Below the pieces are notes generated by a model. That model had not been told where the DNA came from. It worked only from the letters and a program-made list of their open reading frames with translations, and made no database searches. Source: Sordaria brevicollis (lineage: Eukaryota > Ascomycota > Sordariomycetes > Sordariales > Sordariaceae). Taken from it: a DNA stretch of 64,000 nucleotides. The stretch covers positions 1,207,001 to 1,271,000 of the forward strand of contig JAUTDP010000005.1 of NCBI GenBank assembly GCA_033439795.1. The letters are read 5' to 3'. This document shows positions 1 through 12,300 of the stretch, in pieces. The first letter of the stretch is position 1; every line of letters starts with the position of its first letter. Both the position numbers and the translations under genes were made by a program.

Positions 1-1059
1 TTTATATAACGATATTATATTAAAGCGAATTAGTATATTATATATACGAATTTATATAAAACTACTTTTAAAATAAATACTAAATAATTATAGGATAAAA
101 GTATTCTTTTAAAGCGCGAACGAACTTATAATAATAAACGCTATAATAATAATTCTATTATAAATATTCCATTATTTTTAAAGATTGAATTTCCACCGGT
201 ATAACTTTTGTAATACGCGTTATTGTATATATAGTATTATAAATAAGGAAATTAAATTTAGCGCGTATTAGACTATAATTTTATAGGCATTATAGAGCCG
301 AAACCGAACCTAAGTAATATTTAAAATACTTTTAATAATAAAATTGCAAAATATATTATTAATATTATTAAATAATTCGGTAGGAAATTATTAAAAGTTT
401 AATTAATATAAAAATACTTTAAATTTAGAATAGAAAGAAGTTTTAAAATACGTTTTAAATTATACGTAAAATTAATATATTATATAGGATAAAATAAAAT
501 CCTTAAAAGAAAGGGGTTTAAAAGTATTGGAATTATTTTACTTTAAATATAAATAAATTCCGTAATCGGTAAATATTTACTATATAAACGGATATCGAAG
601 GGCGAAGATAAATAAATTAAAACGTTTATTAAATTAATATAAATTCAAATTATTTTAATATATAAATAAAAAAACGAAGTATTATTATAAATTTAAACGA
701 TATAACCGGATTTAAATATAAATTTTATTAAGGGAATTCTAAATAAAAATAGATTTTTCGGATTTTAATTTTAATATACACTCTTCATTAAATAATATAT
801 TATATTCAATTTATAATTCGTCGATTTATTATTTATCGGGCTCGGTTTATATTATATATAACGATATAACGTATAGGCTTTAAATTTATAACGTTCGAAT
901 AAGGGAAGAAAGAACTGAAGTTAGTTCGTTAATTTAAATTAGTTAATAGGATATAAATATATTAAAAATATTAGGAAATAATAACGGAGAAAATAAAATT
1001 AGTAAAAATATTATAATAATTATCGATTATATATATTAAATATATTGGAGATTTTGGGG
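1..1059. other. Unassigned RIP-degraded sequence
   Basis: AT-rich mutated sequence with no recognisable transposase, reverse transcriptase or LTR end. Frames on both strands are broken by TAA/TAG. It is probably the remainder of another repeat whose ends lie outside the window, but nothing here identifies the family. Confidence 0.5.
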
Positions 1060-1245
1060 AAGTGTTTTTATAGATTGGACCCTTTTATTTAAGTTGTGTT
1101 TAGACCGCAGTAAATTGCGTAGTTTAGAACTTACGGGTCCAAAAATGGTGTGATATTTGATTGGTGGGGGGGTGTATATTCCTATTTGGACCCGCAAAGT
1201 TCTAGCCGCAGCGCACGGAGGTTTAAGAGAATGAAACTACGTATA
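1060..1245. repeat. Unmutated island with inverted repeat
   Basis: This 186-bp island keeps many TG and CA dinucleotides, unlike its surroundings. It holds an inverted repeat: the arm at 1123-1143 (containing TTACGGGTCCAAA) pairs with 1185-1205 (containing TTTGGACCCGCAAAG), with one single-base gap, a G/A difference and one end mismatch, around a loop of about 41 bases that includes a run of seven G. It may be a MITE or the joined ends of a DNA transposon; no target duplication was found, so the class is open. Confidence 0.5.
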
Positions 1246-1711
1246 TTACGAATTTATCGATTTTTTTATTTATAACTTTATAGAGGATAATTTTATTATT
1301 TTTAAATACCCGTAATTAATTTATTACGCCCTTAATATCGATTAACTTAACGATCGCTTTATTTTCGGTTTTATTTACGAATAACGTAATTATTTTCTTT
1401 TAGGAATACCCTATTGCTTATATTACGTACCGTTATTACGTAAATATAATATTAATACGCTTTTAATTATTATTCTTAACGATATACTTTCTATTATTAT
1501 TCTTAAAAATTCCTTTAAAATGCAATTAATATATTAAAAACCTTCCGTTTTAAACGTCTTTAATAAAGGAGAATTTAATGCCCCCGCTTTATTATTAAAG
1601 GCCGTTCATTAGATTTTTATTTCTATAATCGTTAAACGCGCTATTTATTAATATTTTAATAAATTTAAATAAAGGGTTATTAATAAAATAAATATAATTC
1701 CTATTAATAAA
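1246..1711. other. Unassigned RIP-degraded sequence
   Basis: AT-rich mutated sequence into which the solo LTR at 1712-1997 inserted; it continues at 2003. It may be the 5' (gag) part of the gypsy remnant whose polymerase region starts near 2.7 kb, but I could not recognise gag motifs. Confidence 0.4.
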
Positions 1712-1997
1712 TATCAAGGGACAGCGTTAGCACCGTTAGGTATGTGATGAGATATGTGTTGTTGCACGAAGGAAGGGAAGGGAGAAGTGTGTGCGGAGGA
1801 CTGGATATATGGGCGCGAGCCCATACCCTAGTCCGTGCGCACCCATATAATACTGCACGTAACCACAGGTGACTAGATCTGGACCATGTCGAGCCATAGC
1901 ATGCGTGCCATAGTCGGGAATGGTCGCTAGGGATCTGGGCACCTATATAGGTGGTTAGTGCGTATACCGGGTATAGCACAGGTATAATCTTGTGATA
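1712..1997 (-). mobile_element. Solo LTR, 286 bp, minus orientation
   Basis: This is a lone LTR flanked by the 5-bp direct repeat ATAAA at 1707-1711 and 1998-2002. Read on the minus strand it aligns without gaps, base for base, to the LTR at 6051-6336; the differences I checked are all transitions of the RIP type. Both are 286 bp. Minus-strand ends read TATCACAAG and CTTGATA, consistent with TG..CA ends after C-to-T change. It contains a perfect palindrome CACCTATATAGGTG at 1940-1953 and a hairpin ATGGGC-GCGA-GCCCAT at 1809-1824. Unlike the sequence around it, it keeps CA/TG throughout, so it largely escaped RIP. Short ORFs in it are not genes. Confidence 0.9.
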
Positions 1998-2699
1998 ATA
2001 AAATTATTAATAATTAAATTCTTATATTAACGGTTATAATATATTATTACCCCCTCTCCTACTACGTATAATCCTTATACTATATCGCTTAATTAAAAGA
2101 GTATATACTTCTTTCCTTAATTATTAAACGCCAATCCGCTTTTATTATATTTTTAAAGGACCCTTTGATCCAATTAATATTAAAAAATTCTTAATAATTA
2201 TATTTAATTAATTCGCCGAAAAATATAAATTTTAAATTATCCGTATAATGAAGGTAAATATAATGAAAAATATTTAATATATAATAAATAAGGATAAAAT
2301 AACGGAAGAAAAAAGCGCCCTAACCCCGAATATAATTAGCAATAATTTTACGGTTAATATAATTAAAAATATTATAAACGGTAAAATAATTTATTATAAA
2401 AAGTTTTTTAATAGTAATTACTATATTTAAATCGATATATTTTATAATATTGAAAGTAAAGAAATTATTAAAATAATTAAAATCTCCGCTTTAATTATAT
2501 TTACGGGTAATATTTCTATTTCTAAATTTACGAAGAAATTATTAACCGTTACTTTACCGCTAATAATATTAATATTAGTAAAATTATATTTAAAAATATT
2601 ATTAAATTTTATAAAAAGGTAAATATACCCTTAAGGACCGATATATAAATTTAATAAAAATTATTTTAATAATATTAATAATAGACGAATAATTTCTAC

Positions 2700-5600
2700 T
2701 AAGAAAATATTAATACGTTACCCCTTAACCGGTTTTATAATTTTAAATTCGAATTTAAATTTAATACTATATTACCTATTTCCTATAATTATATTTTTAG
2801 CCTAAAAGAATTTAGCGTTATTAAAAAATAGATCGATAATGATTTAAAAAAGAAATTTATCCGCCCGTCGTAATTAAAAGCTTCCGTTCTTATATTTTTA
2901 ATTAAAAAATTAAATGGAGGAATCTATATTTATATTAATTATTAAAATATTAATAACGTTACTTTTAAGTCTTATTACCCGCTCCTATTTATTAAAAAAT
3001 ATTCGACGTTATTTATTGCGCTAAAATTTTTATTAAATTGGATATTATTATTACTTTTAACCGGGTCCGTATTAAAGAAAGTTATAAATAATTAACCGTA
3101 TTTATAATAAAATTTAGGCTATTCAAATCTTTAATTATACCTTTTAGCCTCTAAAGCACCCCTAACGCCTTTTAAAATTATATTAATAATATTTTATATG
3201 ATATTCTTAACGTTTACGCGACCGCCTATTTTAATAATATCTTTATATATTTTAATAACGAAAAAGATTACGAATAATATATTAATAATATTTTCGAAGG
3301 TTTAATTAAAATTAATTTAAATATAAATATTAATAAATATAAATTTTATACGAAATGTACGAAATATTTCGATTTAATTATTATATTAAGCGGTATTGAA
3401 ATAAATTTAAATAAAATTAAAACCGTATTCGATTAGGCGCCCTTTTAATTTAAAAAATCGTTTTAACAATTCTTCGGCTTCGTAAATTTCTACCGGCGTT
3501 TTATTAAAGCATTTTCGACGATAATATCCCTATTATACGAATTATTAAAAAAAAACCTACTATAATTATAATCCGACCGCTATTAATCCGCTTTTAATAT
3601 ATTAAAGAAGGCCTTCGCAATTAAACCTATATTAAAAATTTATAATTAAATTAAAAACACCGTAATCGAAATAAATATATCTAATTAAATAGTAAGGGGT
3701 ATATTTTTATAATATATAACCTAAAAATATAATTATAACGTTTATAATAAAGAATTTTTGGCTATTATTAAAGCGTTAGAAAACTAATAGCCCGAATTTA
3801 AAAGAATATAATAATTATTTATTATTTTAACGGATTATAAAAATTTAAAGACTTTTATAATTAATAAATAATTTATATAATAATATATACGTTAATTGTA
3901 ATTTTTATTACGTTTTAATTTTTAAATTTAATATATTTTAAGATTAAAGAATTTACGCCTTAATACTTTTAATAAAAAGTTTAATAATATCCCTATAAAT
4001 ATAGAAGATAAATACTTTACTATTTATTAACGTACCCTTTTCTAACCTTTATAATTCGTAAACGGTTATTTCGACGAAGAAGACCTAGCCTTTTATTATT
4101 CCTTTTCCCTAATAAATAATTACGAAGATAAATCGATTAACGATATTATTTTGAATAATTACGAAAATTCTATTTTTTTTTAAGAAGTAGTCTCCGCCCT
4201 AAACGATTTAAATAACCGTAATAAACCAATTTCGATTCGTAAAATCTTTTATAAAACTTTTAATAAATATTAAATTACCCCTAATAATATTATTAAATAG
4301 CGCGACCGTATAATAATCGACCTTTATAATAAAGAATTCTAATTTTAATTAATTAATCGTTAATATAATTTATTTAATGCGGACTATTTTAATTATAACA
4401 CTATTTACGAATTCTTATTCCGAAAATTCTATTAAGAAGATATAATTAATAATATACATATATTTTATAAGGTTTATTTACTTTATATAAAGATTAAATT
4501 CCTTAAATATAATTTTACCGGCTTTTTTAAAACCCTATTTATTATACTAATTCCTTATATCCGTATTTCCATCGATTATATTACTCCGCTCCCTAATAAT
4601 TTCCATTTTAATTAAGAATTTAAATATATTTACGTCGTCGTTAACCGGTTAATAAAAATATAGTATTTTATATTAATAATTATATTATTAATAGCAAAAT
4701 TAACCGAATGTTTTATTAATTACGTATATTACCTTTATAACCTTTTAAATTCTATCTTTTCGGATAAAAATATTCAATTCGTATTATAATTTTAATCTTT
4801 TTTATACTAGCGTTTAAATATTATATATATTTTAACTTCTACCTTCTACCTTTAAACGAACGCGTAAATTAAACGTATTAACGTAGAAATAGAATAATAT
4901 TTCCAATTATATATTAATTAAATATAAATTAATTAGGCTAAATAACTTCCTTTTATAAAATTCGCTAATAATAACGTAATATCCTCGTTAATAAACCCAT
5001 TACTTTTCTTCGCTAATTATAATTATTACCCTTATATAAATACCGAACTTCGTAACCCCTTACCGTTAACGTTATTATTTATATAATTAAAAGAATATTA
5101 TAAAATTAATAAATTTATTAACCACTTCCGTAAAATTTAGAATTTTGTAATTTAATAAATTAAATACAATTAGGACTAATATAAAGAGAATATTAATAAA
5201 AAACGGGTCGATTTAATAAAATATAAAAAAAGGGATACCGTTTTATTCGATACGTTTAATTTAATTAATAATTATTTATATATTAAATTCTTCCCCCGCT
5301 AAGAAGGATTATTTAAAGTTTTGAAAGCGGATTCATATACTATTAAATTACGGTTATTTAATAATATAAAATATTTACCAATCTTCTACGTTTTAATAAT
5401 CTAATATTAAACCGGTTAAAGTCTCCCCGGCTAAATTGTCGATTCCAACGTTTATATTAACGAAAATGGAATTATAATCCGTACCGACGATTATCAAGAA
5501 TATATTAAATAAAAATTGAATAAATTATTAAATATTAAATAAAAAGGAATGAACCGTTATTAATATTATTTAATTAAATTGAAGGGCGATTATAACCCTA

Positions 5601-5950
5601 TTTAAAAAAAAGTTAATAACGTTATCAATTATAAAGTACGTTTTTAGGAATTTTATTACAATTACCCTAATAAATTAATACCGCCCCGTATTAAGGAATT
5701 TTTCGACCGTTTTAAATAAAAAGAGGGAAAGGACCTAATAACGGACCCTATTATTCGTAACGAATAACCCGACGCTAATACCGAACCCCGCGCTTTACGC
5801 CGCCGCTCCGCCTATTCAATATAATAATTTGCTATTTTTAAAAAAAAATTATTATTAACCGAAAAAGAGGTAGAGGAAGGATTTATAAAAATAATAATAA
5901 AGATTATATAATTTTTAATAAATAAATAATTTAGGATATAATTAGTATTA
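2700..5950 (+). pseudogene. Gypsy pol remnant (RT, RNase H, integrase)
   Basis: Reading through TAA/TAG codons, a gypsy polyprotein can be followed. The RT fingers and palm include a KLNGG-like motif near 2913, the first catalytic Asp region (LDIITTFNRVR-like) near 3042, and a FNDIFIYF sequence near 3230 in the place of the usual YxDD box. RNase H-like sequence lies at about 3600-4000. The integrase core is visible as IDYITPL near 4567 and FSDKNIQF near 4755, which carry the first two acidic residues of the DDE triad. Many in-frame stops make the gene dead. The stops fit RIP of CAA, CAG and TGG codons rather than random decay. Domain edges are approximate. Confidence 0.85.
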
Positions 5951-6050
5951 CGGTTAGAAGTATTTAATAAATTAATAAAGGATTTTAAATTATAATTATA
6001 TGTATATATAAATTTTTTTAATTCTATAAACTTTTTTTAAAAGGGGATAA

Positions 6051-6336
6051 TATTATAGGATTATACTTATATTATACCTAGTATATATACTAATTACTTA
6101 TATAAATACTTAAATCCCTAGCGACCATTCCCGATTATAGTACGCATATTATAGTTCGATATAGTCTAAATTTAGTTACTTATAATTATATATAATATTA
6201 CGTAGGTACGTACGGACTAGGGTATAGGTTCGCGCCTATATATCCAGTCCTCCGTATATACTTCTCCCTTCCCTTCTTTCGTATAATAATAAATATCTTA
6301 TTATATATTTAACGGTGCCAACGCTGTCCCTTAATA
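6051..6336 (+). repeat. 3' LTR of the gypsy remnant
   Basis: This 286-bp LTR in plus orientation has ends reading TATTATAGG and TTAATA, RIP forms of TGTCACAAG and TTGACA judging from the less mutated solo copy at 1712-1997. Its 5' (inner) part is heavily mutated, while its last 25 bases still read GGTGCCAACGCTGTCCC. Confidence 0.88.
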
Positions 6337-7180
6337 GCAATAACCCTTCCGTACGTAATTGGCCATTAATTAATTTCTAATTCTTAATAATTAAAAAGAA
6401 GGGCTAATAAAATTATTATATTAGAAACGAAGATAAATAATATTATAGAAAGAATTAGCGGCGCTTATAAGGAAATAAAAATTGGTACGAAATTAATCGC
6501 TATACGGATTATATTTAATAACCCTAATCTATAAAATATTATAAGAATTATAATAACTATATAAAATATTAATTATATATTTTTTAATCAAAAAGGAATA
6601 TTAAATAAATTAATTAAAGCGAATTATAAAGGTTAATAGGGATTCGTTAATAATAGAGGAGAAGCGGTTTATTAAACGGTTTTAAAAAAATATAAATAAT
6701 ACCGATTAAATTTTCGAAGTATTTCTAAACGGCCGGGGGTTTATAATAATTAAGGATAAAATCGGCTAATATTAAAGAATAAATAAAATAAGGGGGAATA
6801 TAAGCGATATTATAAAATCGTTAATATAAAAGTATAATAAAAGGAAGAAGGAGGATTTATATATTAGTAAAAACCTAAAAGGAATTATTACGTTTAAACT
6901 TTTTACTAATTGTAATAATTCTAAAAAAGATAAAGGGAGTATTAAATTTAATGGGCGTACTTTTACGAAAAAAAAGACAACGACTCTTTATCTTTTATTA
7001 TTTTTATAATAAAGAAGTTTTTATAACGCTTATTATAGGCGGGGGTTAATATAGTAGAAGGTTTATATCGTTATTATTAAAAGAAGAAAGGGTTTAAAGG
7101 ATTATAAGAAGAGGGGGTTTTATATTTAGGAAAGAAGGCCTTTATATTAATAAAATTTAGGGTAGAATTATAATCGTAAT
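6337..7180. other. Unassigned RIP-degraded sequence, target of next element
   Basis: AT-rich mutated sequence between two LTRs. A plus-strand frame with basic, gag-like composition can be followed from about 6640 to 7000, but no domain is recognisable. It was interrupted by the element at 7181-14436 and resumes at 14442. Confidence 0.4.
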
Positions 7181-7487
7181 TGTCACAAGCCTAGCCGTAA
7201 CTGCACGTAATTAGTATATTACCATTACGTACTTATACTCGTATAGTAGTCGCTTCCTAAAACGTACTACTATACTCGGGATAGTCCCGCCCGCACGGGA
7301 TATTACGTCACTATTTACCGCCTATACGGTTAGGGTTACCTAACCGCGCGTAATTAACGCGTTCCCATCGCGTCCTATAAAGGGCGGGCCTCCTACGCAC
7401 ACTTTCTTCCTTTTCCTCTTTTTTCCTCTATATAATTATATATATTTATATTTATTATTTACCTTTATATTAATTATCCTTATAATA
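7181..7487 (+). repeat. 5' LTR (307 bp)
   Basis: It starts TGTCACAAGC and ends TATAATA (RIP form of TGTGACA). It contains a putative TATA box at 7376-7382, a hairpin CGGTTAGG-GTTA-CCTAACCG at 7327-7346, and a GC-rich hairpin CGGGA-TAG-TCCCG near 7270. The outer first 40 bases keep CA/TG; the inner end is mutated. Confidence 0.95.
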
Positions 7488-7599
7488 GTTAATTATACTT
7501 TTAAAATAATATATTTACGTACAATTTTATTTTATTTAAAATAAATCGCCTATTTCCCACTCGCTATATATAAACCGTCGAATTAGCGTATTTCCTTTA

Positions 7600-9350
7600 T
7601 TATTAAATCTCTTTATTTAATTAAATAAAGGAAGGTTTTTATATTTAGTAAATAAAAAGATTTACAACGATTAAATAATTTTAATTATATTATTTTCTAT
7701 ATTTTATAATAGTAATAACGACTTTATAATTTTTTCCCCTAATAATACATCGAATATTCTCTTTAACGCTCCGGCTTTTAATATTAATTTTACTAATCCT
7801 AATAATACCGTTATTTTAAAAATTTTGTATAATATTATTAATAATAATAATAATTTAATTCCCGACGTTAATATTGTCCACGCTACCCTTTATAAATTTA
7901 CTTTTAACGAAAATATTAAAGAGATCTTCGTAAATTTTAATAACGACGAAGAGCCCCGCTTTATCCCTTATAATTACTTCGACCGCGCCTCCTTAATTAT
8001 TAGAAAAGCCGCTTTCGCATTTATCATTTAATTATTTAACTACGCTTATTAGCACTTTTATAACGATTACGTATTTATCCGCAATTAGAATAATAATTTT
8101 ATTAATTAGTTTAATATAATTTTTATTAATTTTAAAAACTTTTAAATATCGTACGCTACTCTTTAAAAGGAATATTCCGATTTTAAAACTTAATATAATA
8201 AATTTAATACTTAAACCGCCATTATATTTTCTAACCCCAATAACCTTAATTCCATTATTCTAGGTATTAATAATACTTATAAATAAATAATCGCCGACCC
8301 TTCCGTTTTTACCGATTTCGAAAAGGATTCCGTTAAATATATTCGTATTTTTTACTTTTAACGTATAATTATTTAAATTTAATAAATTTGCAACCCAATA
8401 CTATTTTAAGACAAGCGTTAAAAGATTTTACATATAATTATATTATTTAACCCCGATTTTAAATCCAATATTAACGATTTTATCGAAATTATTATAACCG
8501 AAAATAATAAAAACGTTTAGGAATAAAAAACGGGCATCGAATTTATATAATATTTAATTAAATATTTCGAAATAATTAATATTAAATAGGATATTTAATA
8601 TCGCTTAACCGAATATTATTAATTTAATAAAAATTTTACCAATTTCAAAATAGAATTAACGTTTTTAATAATTATTTATAATTTAATTAAAATTTAGAAG
8701 GTCGAATATTTAAAAAATAAAGTCTCTAAATATATTTATAACGCCGGCGTTTATTATAAGCCCCCCGCTAATAACGCTTAGGATAAATAATTGGAAATGT
8801 ACTATAAAATCGCCTACGCTTAGGATAATACTAATTATTACATCTATATAGCCCGTAATATTTTTAATAGCGCTCTTAATAATAACGTTAATACTAATTC
8901 CGGTAGTAATTTTAATTCTATTACTAATAATTCTAATTCTACTTTTAACCTTAATAATTATATTATTAATTAGGGCGGTAATAAAATAAATTTCGACGCT
9001 ATTAGCCTTATTAATATTATTTACTTTAATATATTAAATTGACGTATACGTAATAGCCTTTATCGTCGTTATAATTAATCCGGCTATTTAATTAAAAATT
9101 ATTTTCGTTCCGTTAATTACAATCCTTAGGGCCCCGTTAATAAAAATAATTATTATAATAATAATTATAATCGCGGTAGAAATAATAATAGTAATAATAA
9201 TAATATTATTAACGTTCGTAGCGCTAATACCCCCGTTATTAACCCGATTTTCGCCCCGGTTATTAATCCGGTTCCCGCCTAGCCCACTAAGTAAATTATT
9301 AACGGCGAATATTATAACGATTAAGGAAATATTTAACCTTTATATATAAT
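7600..9350 (+). pseudogene. Gag remnant with CCHC zinc knuckle
   Basis: A plus-strand frame runs through this region with RIP-type stops, and one stop-free stretch lies at 7825-8031. Near 9061-9108 the codons restore to a retroviral-type zinc knuckle of the form CxxCxxxGHxxxxC once TAT is read as former TGT and TAA as former CAA. This knuckle would have bound element RNA in the capsid-like particle. Asn-rich low-complexity sequence surrounds it (8880-8950 and 9150-9215). The knuckle assignment depends on reversing RIP changes by eye. Confidence 0.7.
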
Positions 9351-9399
9351 CGCGTATAAAAGCCCGAATTAATTTTACTAAAGAAGTAAATTTTAAATT

Positions 9400-12300
9400 A
9401 TAAATTAAAAGATTTAAAAGAAATACGAATTTAATTTTTAAATAATTCCGTATTTTTAAATTTAATATTTTTATTATTTTACGTATATATTAAATCGCAT
9501 AAAGATTATTATATTATTTTAATAAATAGTAATTACTTTATTTATACTTTTTTAAATTCTTCGTTTATAAAAAAGAATAATCTCTTACGTTTTAAACTTT
9601 TACGATTAAAAAAATTGGTTTTTACCGATAGAATTATTAAAAGTATTATTTTTAAAGGAATTTACGCCCAATTCCGTATTAATTTTTATATAGAGATTAT
9701 TACCTTCTTCATTTATAATATTTTTAAAAATTACCCTATTATTTTCGGCTTCCTATAAATATAATATTATCGATTTAAAATTAATTATAATAATTATACC
9801 GTCTACTTTATTTAATACCGCGGCCGTTACTTCCTTTTAAATTTTTCTAATAAATAGATTACTATATTTAGAAATTTTATTAATCGTATTATAATAATAA
9901 TTATTCGCCTATTATTATAATTAAATACCCCGATTTTAACCCCGCCGTCGCTTCTATTCTTTAAATCCCTTAGGATAATTTTACAACCGGAGCCCGCTTT
10001 TTAAATTACCCCGCGAATAATACCGATCCTTAAATTATTACCCTCTTCCCTAACCCTTAAGAATAAACCTACCTTAATTCCCTCCCCAATCCTTAAAATT
10101 AAATAATATAATAATTTTCTACGCCGTCCTAATAACCCTATAAAAATTCTAATCGCTAATCGAATTAAGATTAAAATATAAGGAATTTCCAATACGGCCG
10201 CCCTTTTCGTTAAAATTAAAAACCTTACGGTTTACGAACTATATATTTATTTAAATAGCTATTATATTTTTACTAAAATAATACGCTCGATATAATTATA
10301 ATATTTTATACGCGTTAATAGGATATTTAACGCAATTAATATTAAGGAATTTAACGTTACTACATTTAATTACGTATACGAAAAATAGAATTTTAAGCCT
10401 TTAATCATTAATTACGCCGCGTTAGAACGGTTATTTATAATTTCAGAATTAACGAACGTCGAAGAATTAATAGAGGATATAATAAATAATATTATAAACG
10501 GTAAGGGGGAATAATATAAATACCTTTTATTATTATTTATTTATCCGTTCGTCGATACGATAATTAGTAATACTAATTCCGATAAGGATAAAGAAACCGC
10601 CGTTTTAATAAAAATATTAAATTTAATAAGGGATTTTAATTAAGATATTCTTATATATAAAGAAGTCCTTAAATAAATTTACGTTACTAAAATTACCGAA
10701 GAAAATATAAAAAATTTTTTAAAAAAGAGCGATAAATTTATTAAATTTAACGACGAAATTAAGGCTAAAGTCCTAATTAAATATTATAAAAATATCGAAA
10801 TTTTCCTTCCCCGCTTAATAGAAGAAATCCCGCCGTATTGCGTTTATAATTATAAAATCGAATTATTATTAAAATAGTAGCCGTTTAATACAAAGCTTTA
10901 ATATATTATACTTATTAAAGCGGTTATAATTAAAAAATAGATTGATATTAATTTTTAGAAGAAGTTTATCCGGCCTTCCTAATCCGCCGTTATAGCCCTT
11001 ATCCTCTTCGTTAAGAAATTTAATAGCGGAATCCGTATTTACGTCAATTATTATAATATTAATAACATTACTATAAAATCCCGCTACCTATTACTATTAA
11101 TTAAAAAAATATTTAATATTATTTATAAAGCGAAAATTTTTACTAAATTCGACGTTATTATTATATTTAATTATATTCGGGTTAAGGAGGGATACGAATA
11201 ATTTATAGCGTTTATTACCCGTTTCGGCCTTTTCGAATTAATAGTTTACCTATTCGGTCTATAAAGTATATTAAGGATATTTTAAAATTATATTAATAAT
11301 ATATTTTATAATATTTTAAATATTTATATTATTATTTATTTAAATAATATTTTAATATATTCCGATAACGAAAAAGATTACGTCTATTATATTACGGAAA
11401 TTTTAAACCGTAAAATTAAAATAGGTTTTTAATTCGACGTCGATAAATATGAATTTTATATTACCCGTACGAAATATTTAAATTTAATTATTATTCCTAA
11501 TAATTTCGAAATAGACCCCGAAAAAGTTATTATAATTACCGCTTAGGAGGCTCCGGATTCTAAACGTTCCCTCTAACGTTTTTTAAATTTTATAAATTTT
11601 TACCGACGATTTATTAAATACTTTTTTATTATTATAGGATTAATATATAAATTTATAAAAAAAAATATAAATAAAATAATATAAATATAGACCGAATAAT
11701 ATTAAAAGTCGTTCAACGCTTTTAAAAAAGTATTTACTACGGGTCTTATTCTACGAATTTACAATTAATTTAAATAAATAATTATCGAAACCGACGCTTT
11801 TAATTAAGTATACGGCGGTATTTTTTCGTAATATAACAATAAAAGTATTTTACACCTAATTACTTACTTTAATTAATAATATACGGCGGCCGAAAATAAT
11901 TATAATATTTATAATAAAGAATTATTCGTTATTATTAAAGTATTAAAAGAATAGAGGCTAAAATTCAAAGGCGTATAATAATCTTTTAAAATATTAATAA
12001 ATTATAAAATTTTAAAAACGTTTACTATTAATAAATAATTTTTTTTCGGTATATATAATAATCCTAATTTTTATTATAATTTAATTTTACGATTAAATAT
12101 CAATTAAATTCCCTCTAAGTCCAATTTAACGTTTTTAATTATAAACTAAAGGATATTCTTTACGAAGGAAACGAACGCTTACTCGTTTATAATAAAATAT
12201 TTTTTAATTAAAATATATTCATTAATAGAATTTAAATATTAAATAATATAAAAACGGAAATAAATTCCGAAATTAATATAAATACGTATTATCTTTACAA

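Larger units (their letters stand above)
2003..6336 (+). mobile_element. 5'-truncated Ty3/gypsy retrotransposon
   Basis: This is a RIP-mutated Ty3/gypsy remnant on the plus strand, bounded on the right by a 286-bp LTR (6051-6336). No same-orientation 5' LTR is visible upstream in the window, so the left end is missing or unrecognisable. The region from the end of the solo-LTR target duplication to about 2.7 kb would hold gag and protease but is too mutated to assign. Reverse transcriptase, RNase H and integrase follow in normal gypsy order. Confidence 0.8.

Noticed and set aside
1704..1979. Two overlapping minus-strand ORFs of 91 and 68 codons
   Set aside because: They lie inside the solo LTR 1712-1997 and cross its end; they are open by chance because this LTR escaped RIP.
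7327..7346. TTAGGG-like motif suggesting telomeric repeats
   Set aside because: It is a single GGTTAGGGTTACCTAACC hairpin inside an LTR, repeated only in the partner LTR; there is no tandem array.
10001..10192. Minus-strand ORF of 63 codons
   Set aside because: It is antisense to the gypsy pol remnant and low complexity (Ile/Leu/Arg), an artefact of AT-rich sequence.
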